Assembly: GCA_035516035.1 (NCBI GenBank)
Contig: DATJAS010000132.1
Coordinates: 1-46,465, forward strand
DNA length: 46,465 nucleotides
Direction of reading: 5' to 3'
Source of the DNA: Fen-1273 sp035516035
GTDB taxonomy: Bacteria > Bacteroidota > Ignavibacteria > UBA10030 > UBA6906
Part shown: in pieces, positions 40,593 to 46,465 of the stretch
Position numbering within the stretch: position 1 is the first letter of the stretch
How the letters are laid out: each line of letters opens with the position of its first letter
Position numbers and translations under genes: made by a program
Notes under the pieces: model-generated
Database searches by the model: none
What the model saw: only the letters and a program-made list of their open reading frames with translations
What the model was told of the DNA's origin: nothing

Positions 40593-43186
40593 TGTGTTCC
40601 CCCGGAGGTTTTATGTGCACCGGCGACGGCGATCGCCGCCTCGTATTCGGGTACAAGCGACACGGACCGAATGGAGGCAATCTGCGCGGCGCCGTGGAAA
40701 TCGGGCCACAGTGACGCCGGAATGTACACCGGTGCGTCCGCGCGAAGCGGGAGGATTTCCAGGTCCAGCGCCGGGGCGCCACCCGGCAGTCGGTCCAGGC
40801 CGATCTCCCAGGCGGTCCCGTTGAAGAAATTGTCATCGAGCAGACGCGCTCCCCGGAAGAGGCGAGCCACGTCGCCGGCGTAGTCTATCCTGAGGAAGAG
40901 GCCGGCAACACCCGGCGGCAGGCTGCCCGGCAGAGCCAGTCGCCAGAGGCCTGCGCTGGCGAACGTCGAATCATCAGGGGCGCGCGCTACGGCGCACTTG
41001 CGCCAGTCGTAGTACGGACCCATCGCCACCGGCGGGACAACGCCGGGGGGACGCACCTCGCGCGCACTGACCGACAGACGCGATGGGGTGACCCGAATCG
41101 CGTAGCGGGCAAAAATTCCATCCCTCCCCAGCCCGCGCAACCGGGAGGCGGAGCGCGGCACGCCGTCAAAGTCAGGGAACACCTCACACGCCATGCCGCC
41201 CGGCTCGCGCGACCGGAGATGGATCGTATCGGAATCCCAGAAGAGGTCTGCGGCGCTTATCAGCATGCGATCATGTCCCCCGAGGCGAGCTTTCCAGGAG
41301 TTGCAGGCGTCCTGCCGGGAGAGGAGCACGATATGCACAATGGTCCCGTTCCCCGCCGTCACCACGATGGCGTCGGATCTCGAGGGCATAACGCCGCGCA
41401 CGATCGTCCGCTCGCCGCTTCGCGTGAGACTACCGCTGAGGGCGCGGAGTGACCTGTATGTCGATGAAACGAACACGAACTCCGCGTCCGGGAACGGGCT
41501 CGCGGTGAAGAAGTAATATTCATCCGCCCGGGCAGAGAGGCGGGCAAGCGGTTGCGCCGTCGCGTACTCAAGGAGCGCCCCCCGCATGTCGAGATTGAAT
41601 GGCCAGATGAACGAAGACTGCGCAGGCACCGAGCAGGGGCTCCCGGGGACCGCAAGCACGCCGGAAGAGAGCCGCACGCGGATCTGCACCCCCGGTTGCG
41701 CCGGGAGGGGATAATGGCGGAGGTAATTGTTGATGAAAAGGAATCCGCTGTTAGCCCGGACCCGCGCGGAGACGCGAATCGTCGATGTATCGTGCGGCCC
41801 CGAGGGGACCCTGTCGGGGAGCACCGCCCGGGTTAACGCGAGATCCCCCCCGAAATCATTGATAAACTGGTGTATGGGTTTCAGGGCGCGAAACGAGGCG
41901 GTCATCTCTCCGAACTCACCGAGCGGCGCCTGGAAGTCGTAGGATTTTACAGGAACGTCGTTCGGGTACCCTGTCTCCTGCGACTCTTCCAGCGTGGTCA
42001 GCGCGCCATCCGGGTTTGTGCCGCCGTGGAACATGTAGTACCCGAGGAGGTTCACGCCGGAGCCGAGTGCGCTGACGGCCATGGCGGCAATATCGTCCGG
42101 CGCAATTACAACACGCCGGTGGTATGTGTCCTCCATCCCGCCGCCGAGCTCCGCCGTGAAATTCGGGTAGCGGCTTTCGGCTTCCCGTGGTGCAGGCCCC
42201 ATCGCCCCGTGTGTGATGCCCGCGGTGCCCACGGGCGTCCCGACGTGAAACTGGAACACTCCCTGCGGGTCGGGCGGCAGCTCTCCCCTGCTCCCCGACC
42301 AGGCTTCATCGGGATACCCGCCATAGACGGGAATAAACGCGCGCGGGGGAAGGACCGCGTTGTCCCAGCCCGTAATCGTGTAGAGGGGAACGTCGAGACC
42401 CGCGTCGATCGCCATGCGCTTCAGCGTCAACAGGTACGCCTCGCCGCCCCCCGGGCCGCGGTTGGAATACTCGTTCTCGATCTGTACGCCGATCACCGGC
42501 CCCCCCTCTTTCCACAGGAGGCCCACGAGCTGTTTCCCGATCTCGTTGTACAGCCTGCGCACGTGAAAAAGGAACGTGGAGTCGTCGACCCGCGTGGGCC
42601 CTTTCGCGAGCAGCCAGTCGGGAAGCCCGCCGTTGCGGGCCTCACCGTGCGCCCACGGCCCGATCCGGGGATAGACGCAGAGCCCCAGCCGGTTGCAGAG
42701 CCGCACGAACGCGCGCAGGTCCCGCTCCCCCGACCAGTCAAACCGTCCCTCGACCTCCTCGTGGTGGATCCAGAAGATGTACGTGGAAACGATACTGACA
42801 CCGCCCGCCTTCATCTTCAGCAGCTCCTCTTCCCAGAACCTCCGCGGGCAGCGGCTGAAATGGAATTCCCCCATCGCGGGAAGCCACGGCTTCCCGTCCA
42901 TGACGAGATAGCGGCTGTTGACCGAAAGCGTACTCCCGCCCGGCGACCTGCCGGCGGTGTCGCTCCCCATCTCGAGCCACCCCGTTTCCGGAGGTGCCGG
43001 CGGCGCGGCGGCGTCGATCGTCAGGACGTTCGTCGCCGGCGATGCCGTCTGAGCGACGGCGCGCGGGACGCCGAGTGCGGCCATGCACAGGGCGACAACG
43101 GACACATAAGAAGCCAGACGCCTGCAGCCCCTGAGGGGGGCTGCAGGCGCGCGAGATTGCTTCGCAGAAAACGCTCGCAATGACAT
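40589..43186 (-). CDS. GH35 beta-galactosidase
   Basis: 865 residues. A clan GH-A barrel with the family signature 'GGPVIGVQIENEYSNRG' (acid/base Glu239) and nucleophile Glu346 in 'PNFTAELGGGM', plus 'MGEFHFSRCPRRFWEEELLK' at the N-terminus and a C-terminal carbohydrate-binding beta domain. It removes terminal beta-galactose, finishing the breakdown of GH53 products. The start is uncertain: ATG 43186 (or 43201/43207) lies in or at the edge of the dispersed repeat, so the first 13 or so residues are repeat-derived, ahead of a signal sequence 'VSVVALCMAALGVPRAVAQ'. No good ribosome site upstream. Confidence 0.9.
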   Translation of the reverse strand: MSLRAFSAKQSRAPAAPLRGCRRLASYVSVVALCMAALGVPRAVAQTASPATNVLTIDAAAPPAPPETGWLEMGSDTAGRSPGGSTLSVNSRYLVMDGKPWLPAMGEFHFSRCPRRFWEEELLKMKAGGVSIVSTYIFWIHHEEVEGRFDWSGERDLRAFVRLCNRLGLCVYPRIGPWAHGEARNGGLPDWLLAKGPTRVDDSTFLFHVRRLYNEIGKQLVGLLWKEGGPVIGVQIENEYSNRGPGGGEAYLLTLKRMAIDAGLDVPLYTITGWDNAVLPPRAFIPVYGGYPDEAWSGSRGELPPDPQGVFQFHVGTPVGTAGITHGAMGPAPREAESRYPNFTAELGGGMEDTYHRRVVIAPDDIAAMAVSALGSGVNLLGYYMFHGGTNPDGALTTLEESQETGYPNDVPVKSYDFQAPLGEFGEMTASFRALKPIHQFINDFGGDLALTRAVLPDRVPSGPHDTSTIRVSARVRANSGFLFINNYLRHYPLPAQPGVQIRVRLSSGVLAVPGSPCSVPAQSSFIWPFNLDMRGALLEYATAQPLARLSARADEYYFFTASPFPDAEFVFVSSTYRSLRALSGSLTRSGERTIVRGVMPSRSDAIVVTAGNGTIVHIVLLSRQDACNSWKARLGGHDRMLISAADLFWDSDTIHLRSREPGGMACEVFPDFDGVPRSASRLRGLGRDGIFARYAIRVTPSRLSVSAREVRPPGVVPPVAMGPYYDWRKCAVARAPDDSTFASAGLWRLALPGSLPPGVAGLFLRIDYAGDVARLFRGARLLDDNFFNGTAWEIGLDRLPGGAPALDLEILPLRADAPVYIPASLWPDFHGAAQIASIRSVSLVPEYEAAIAVAGAHKTSGGTQ
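43153..43184 (-). repeat. Dispersed repeat, short copy 5 (inside the GH35 start)
   Basis: Minus-strand GTCATTGCGAGCGTTTTC then TGCGAAGCAATCTC, essentially identical to copy 2. The G of the GH35 ATG (43184) is the first repeat base, and translation in frame gives 'SLRAFSAKQSR'. Confidence 0.75.
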
Positions 43187-43221
43187 GATCAATCGACCCA
43201 TTCGCATTGACCGAAGGGTCA

Positions 43222-44958
43222 CTATTTCAAAAGGACCATCTTCTTCGTGCTGACATACGTCCCGGCGGTGATCCTGTAGAGGTACACGCCGCTTGCCAGG
43301 CGCGAGGCATCGAACGTCACTGTATGGCTCCCAGGGGTCATGGCCCCTTCGATGATCGTCGCGACTTCCTGGCCGAGGACGTTGAACACCTTCATCTCGA
43401 CCTGGGACGCACGCGGAATCGTGAAGTCGATCCTGGTCGACGGGTTGAAGGGGTTCGGGTAGTTCTGGCTCAGGGCGAACGTCGCGGGCTCGGTCGTGAG
43501 GCCGGGCGCGATGGCGGTCGCCTTCCACGTCGCAAGCTGCGACGGGAACCAGTTCAGATCGCCAAGGGCGTATCCGTCGCTCCCCATCGACTGCATCGCC
43601 GTGTTCGAGTAGGCGAGGTTCTCGGGGACAGGATATCCCTGCGTCGTATGCCAGCCGGACGCGACGCCGTTCCACGTCGGCGGATCATACAGCTGATACA
43701 TATACGGCCGGACGCCGTGGCCTGACTGGCCGTTCGCCCAGCAGGTGTCAATAAACGTCGCCATCTTGTTCGCGGCCGTCGACACGAGCGTCGCGTTGAA
43801 TCCCGGATCGGCGCTATCGTTGTTCGCCACGAAGATTTCCGGCCACGCAGTCTTGTTCGTGAGCATCCCGGGCTGGCAGTTGATGAAGTCCGGCGGACGG
43901 AGCGGAATCTCGGACGACGTGTTGGGGACGACGCCGGAGTTCAGCTTCGTCCAGTTATCCCAGACCGGCTTCGGCCAGAAATAGGCGTTGTTCGTGATGA
44001 CCAGGTGCCTGCTCGCCTCCGTCATGTTGTACGGGGCCGCCGCAAGGGAGCGGAGCGAGTCGATCGGAATTACCGCCGATCCCCAAGTTCCGGGCGCGTT
44101 GTTATACCAGGCGTTCGGGTAGCCCGCGGAGGAGACGCCGAAGAAGATGTTGTTCCTGATCGCGGCGTGATGCATCTGGTAGAGGTCGAATGCCCCCCCC
44201 TGGCCCGTGAGGAATATGGTATTGTGCTGGAAATCCAGGAACCTGCAGCCGTAGCCCGAGGAGCCAAGAACGTATCCGCCCGTCAGGAAAAACGTGTTGT
44301 TGTAGAACCTCGCCGTGTCGCACGGATACGTTCCAGGATCGACCCACGCGAAACCCGGGTTCTGCGGATTGTCATCCTGGTTGTTCCTGAACTCACAGTT
44401 GGTGACATAGAAGCTGTTATGATCGTGGTTCCACGTGTCAAAGAGGTTCGGCGTTCCCGCACCAGAGATGTTTTCCAGGATGCAGTGGTCGAAGTAGAAC
44501 ACGTTGGAATCACCGGAGGGGGACACAAAGCGACCCGTGAACGCGACGGTGTCCGTGCGCGTGCCGATAAAGTACAATCCCTTCAACGTCAACGTGTCGT
44601 TCCCCTGCGGGCCGAAAAAGAACCCGATGGAGGAATTATCCAGGGCGATTGTCGGTGCGATGACAGGCGGATGACCGGTCACAGGATTCACGTAGCCGGT
44701 GATCGACACGCTCCCCTTCACCGTGATCGGCGCGCCCATCCAGTACACCGTGTCGATGGGCCCCGTGGGCTTCAGGAGGAAGACCGTGTTGGGCTTTACG
44801 AATCCCGTCGCGATCGTATCCGCGTTGATGAATGCGTTGAGATTTCCGGGAGGAAGCGCCGGGACGATCACCGTATCGGGGTGCGCCGCGAAAAGCGTCG
44901 CCGGCGCAAACGACAGCGAGACAGCGATCAGAAGTATTACAAAGGATGTTGCTTTCAT
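43222..44958 (-). CDS. Beta-helix-like surface protein with T9SS tail
   Basis: 578 residues. Signal peptide 'FVILLIAVSLSFAPATLFA'; a long region of short strands and polar turns ('FYFDHCILENIS', 'NSFYVTNCEFRNNQDDNPQN', 'FLDFQHNTIFLTG', 'AAIRNNIFFGVSS') typical of parallel right-handed beta-helices, as in pectate lyase-like proteins; C-terminal T9SS domain ('LSQNYPNPFNPSTRIDFTIP', 'LASGVYLYRITAGTY', 'KMVLLK'). ATG 44958 has AAAGGAG 8 nt upstream. Catalytic residues were not identified, so it may be a pectin-related lyase or simply a binding protein. It lies between the TonB receptor gene and GH35. Confidence 0.8.
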   Translation of the reverse strand: MKATSFVILLIAVSLSFAPATLFAAHPDTVIVPALPPGNLNAFINADTIATGFVKPNTVFLLKPTGPIDTVYWMGAPITVKGSVSITGYVNPVTGHPPVIAPTIALDNSSIGFFFGPQGNDTLTLKGLYFIGTRTDTVAFTGRFVSPSGDSNVFYFDHCILENISGAGTPNLFDTWNHDHNSFYVTNCEFRNNQDDNPQNPGFAWVDPGTYPCDTARFYNNTFFLTGGYVLGSSGYGCRFLDFQHNTIFLTGQGGAFDLYQMHHAAIRNNIFFGVSSAGYPNAWYNNAPGTWGSAVIPIDSLRSLAAAPYNMTEASRHLVITNNAYFWPKPVWDNWTKLNSGVVPNTSSEIPLRPPDFINCQPGMLTNKTAWPEIFVANNDSADPGFNATLVSTAANKMATFIDTCWANGQSGHGVRPYMYQLYDPPTWNGVASGWHTTQGYPVPENLAYSNTAMQSMGSDGYALGDLNWFPSQLATWKATAIAPGLTTEPATFALSQNYPNPFNPSTRIDFTIPRASQVEMKVFNVLGQEVATIIEGAMTPGSHTVTFDASRLASGVYLYRITAGTYVSTKKMVLLK

Positions 44959-45078
44959 GAATCCGCTCCTTTCGGCAGAAGTTATACTGGCAACCATTTC
45001 AGAGAACAATCTCCCCCGCTCGCACATTATCTCATATGCCCCGGGCCCTCCTTTCTTTCTCAGTTCTTCATCAGTGAT

Positions 45079-46465
45079 TTAGTTAAGCCGCCAGCGAATG
45101 CCAAGATCCGCAGTCAACCCGTAGTTTGATTCCGATGTCGGAAATCCCGATCCCCGGATCAGGAACACATCCGCCTCGCTGTTGAGGTCGTTGATGTCGA
45201 AATAGACCTCGAGACCCTCCCACGGCAATCCCTGCTTGACCGAAAGGTCCCAGCGCGTGTACCGCACCTTGTCCGAGCGGAGTGCATTGAAGAGGTTCGT
45301 CCCCGCGTAGACCTGCGACTGGTAGATCATCGATCCCAGGATGGAAAACCGGTCATAGTCGAAGCCGAGGGAGAGGTTGACGATGTCGTTCGGCTGCTGG
45401 ATGAGCCTGTCGGTGTACGTGGTGTCGATATTGACGGTCGGATAGGGGTACACGGGCGAATGGACCGTGAGCGTGTACGGGTATTTCGCCTCGGAGAAGA
45501 TGTGCGTGTAGTTGACGTTGAGCACGAGGCCGCTGAACGGATCGGGCAGGTACCAGAAATGGGTCTGCCACTCGGATTCGATGCCCCAGATGTCGACGCG
45601 GTTGGGGTTGTTAACGTAGGTCAGGAGGGCGAACGTCTTGGTGTACGGGGGGACACCCGGAAACTTCGACGGATCGCTGATAAACGTCGACTGCCCGAAT
45701 ATCTGATCGTCGACCCGTTTCAGAAACGGCGTCACCGCGAGCAACCCCACGCTGTTGTCAAACACGGCGGCCTGGAAATCGAAGTTGCGCGAATAGGCCG
45801 GCTTGAGGTCCGTGTTGTTCCAGACGACATAGTGGCCGCTGTTGCTGGAGACATCCAGGCGGGGAATGGCCTGCGCGAAATCGGGATAGGCCAGCGTGCT
45901 CGTGTACGACGCGCGAAGGCTGAGCCACGTGACGGGAACGTACTTGACATTGACGTCCGGCAGCCAGTAGCCATGGTACTTGTCCGCCGTGACCAGGGTG
46001 GACGGAAGCGGGTAGGGGTAGGGATTTGTTGCATCCGCATCGCCGAGAAACTGGGCCGCGGTGTACGTGGTCTTCAGCCCCTGATACCGGACTCCCGGGA
46101 TCACCGTGATCGCGGAGCCGACGTTGATCGTCGCCATGAGGTATTCGGCGCTCCGGAATTCGGTCCCGTGGTAGTCGCTCGCAGTACTCCCGTACTGATC
46201 CGGGAGGTAGCTGGGAACGGCCCCGCCGGGCTGCGTCGTCGCCGCTCCGAGAATCCGTATTTCGTTCATGATCTGGTCGATCACGCCCGCGTTCACCGCG
46301 GAGTACATTCCGTACTCCCCCTTGAGGAACTTCCCGAAATCCATGTTCGAGTTGTAGAAGCCGGTGATCGGAAAATACTGGTTGCCGGTGGGATCAAAAT
46401 TGTACGGCGGCTGCGTCAGCCAGGGGAGCGCCTGCACCAGGTTGTACCGGAACCCGGTCGCCGCG
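45079..46465 (-). CDS. TonB-dependent receptor, C-terminal part (5' end beyond the window)
   Basis: 462 residues are visible, and the frame stays open to the window edge (true start outside). Strand-turn patterns typical of the 22-strand TonB barrel: 'PVTWLSLRASYTSTLAYPDF', 'HYVVWNNTDLKPAYSRNFDF', 'DIWGIESEWQTHFWYLPDPF', 'FSGLVLNVNYTHIFSEAKYP', 'IVNLSLGFDYDRFSILGSM', ending 'GLTADLGIRWRLN'. It is likely the outer-membrane importer for oligosaccharides released by the enzymes downstream. The stop is 120 nt from the start of the beta-helix gene. The plug and TonB box cannot be seen. Confidence 0.85.
   Translation of the reverse strand, partial: AATGFRYNLVQALPWLTQPPYNFDPTGNQYFPITGFYNSNMDFGKFLKGEYGMYSAVNAGVIDQIMNEIRILGAATTQPGGAVPSYLPDQYGSTASDYHGTEFRSAEYLMATINVGSAITVIPGVRYQGLKTTYTAAQFLGDADATNPYPYPLPSTLVTADKYHGYWLPDVNVKYVPVTWLSLRASYTSTLAYPDFAQAIPRLDVSSNSGHYVVWNNTDLKPAYSRNFDFQAAVFDNSVGLLAVTPFLKRVDDQIFGQSTFISDPSKFPGVPPYTKTFALLTYVNNPNRVDIWGIESEWQTHFWYLPDPFSGLVLNVNYTHIFSEAKYPYTLTVHSPVYPYPTVNIDTTYTDRLIQQPNDIVNLSLGFDYDRFSILGSMIYQSQVYAGTNLFNALRSDKVRYTRWDLSVKQGLPWEGLEVYFDINDLNSEADVFLIRGSGFPTSESNYGLTADLGIRWRLN

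Noticed and set aside
40589..43675. Extension of the GH35 frame upstream to 43675
   Set aside because: The extra part overlaps the T9SS end of the beta-helix gene in another frame and reads as random Arg/Pro-rich sequence.
1..46465. CRISPR array, tRNA or rRNA genes, integrase or transposase
   Set aside because: No regularly spaced repeats, no recognisable tRNA or rRNA stretches, and no recombinase motifs were found. The excisionase-type protein alone does not indicate a mobile element.

Overview
The window looks like a high-GC chromosome segment from an FCB-group bacterium (Bacteroidota/Ignavibacteria/Calditrichota-like). The main evidence is three proteins ending in a type IX secretion (T9SS) sorting domain with the 'FPNPFNPST' or 'YPNPFNPST' signature, plus a Wzi-like outer-membrane protein and a TonB-dependent receptor. 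Species cannot be named from this sequence. Genes are densely packed, with many ATGA/GTGA overlaps. No tRNA, rRNA, CRISPR array or intact insertion sequence was seen, and no gene-free stretch exceeds about 200 bases.

Layout. 1-5.0 kb: the 3' end of a YceI-like gene, a nucleotidyltransferase with a small overlapping partner, a DinB-like protein, modA-modB without modC, and small membrane proteins. 5.1-7.6 kb: a translationally coupled zinc-finger anti-sigma-like membrane protein and a possible divergent sigma-like regulator. 7.8-13.0 kb: an HAE1-type RND pump with no adaptor gene beside it, then an aldo/keto reductase-alcohol dehydrogenase pair ended by a clear intrinsic terminator.

13.0-19.7 kb: a tightly packed seven-gene minus-strand cluster of unfamiliar composition. 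It encodes two lipoproteins, a TolC-like coiled-coil protein, an orphan with an Ala/Pro-repeat linker, a YdjM-type membrane hydrolase domain fused to a HlyD-like adaptor, a RadA-like ATPase lacking the Lon-type tail, and a degenerate P-loop protein with membrane segments. I consider this the best candidate for an undescribed envelope-associated system.

19.8-28.4 kb: a GT-C glycosyltransferase, a membrane protein with an excisionase-type HTH protein, a Crp/Fnr regulator with a YceI gene and a perfect FNR-type box (TTGATCTAGATCAA), a methyltransferase, and several degraded or incomplete genes: a T9SS tail without passenger, a TPR gene interrupted by a stop, and an M28-like peptidase without its catalytic domain.

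28.4-46.5 kb: a glycan-use region. It encodes a GH130 phosphorylase, a thioredoxin-fold/CBM48 fusion lacking CXXC, a Wzi-like barrel, a GH127-like arabinofuranosidase, GalT, a GH172 (DUF2961) enzyme, a T9SS-exported GH53 endo-galactanase, a GH35 beta-galactosidase, a T9SS beta-helix-like protein and a TonB-dependent receptor running off the window. Together they fit use of type I arabinogalactan or a similar pectic side chain: uptake, endo-cleavage to galacto-oligosaccharides, release of galactose, removal of arabinofuranose, and entry into the Leloir pathway.

A dispersed repeat with the core GTCATTGCGAG occurs five times, always just upstream of a minus-strand gene and in the same orientation. 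In one case it appears to supply the start of the downstream reading frame.
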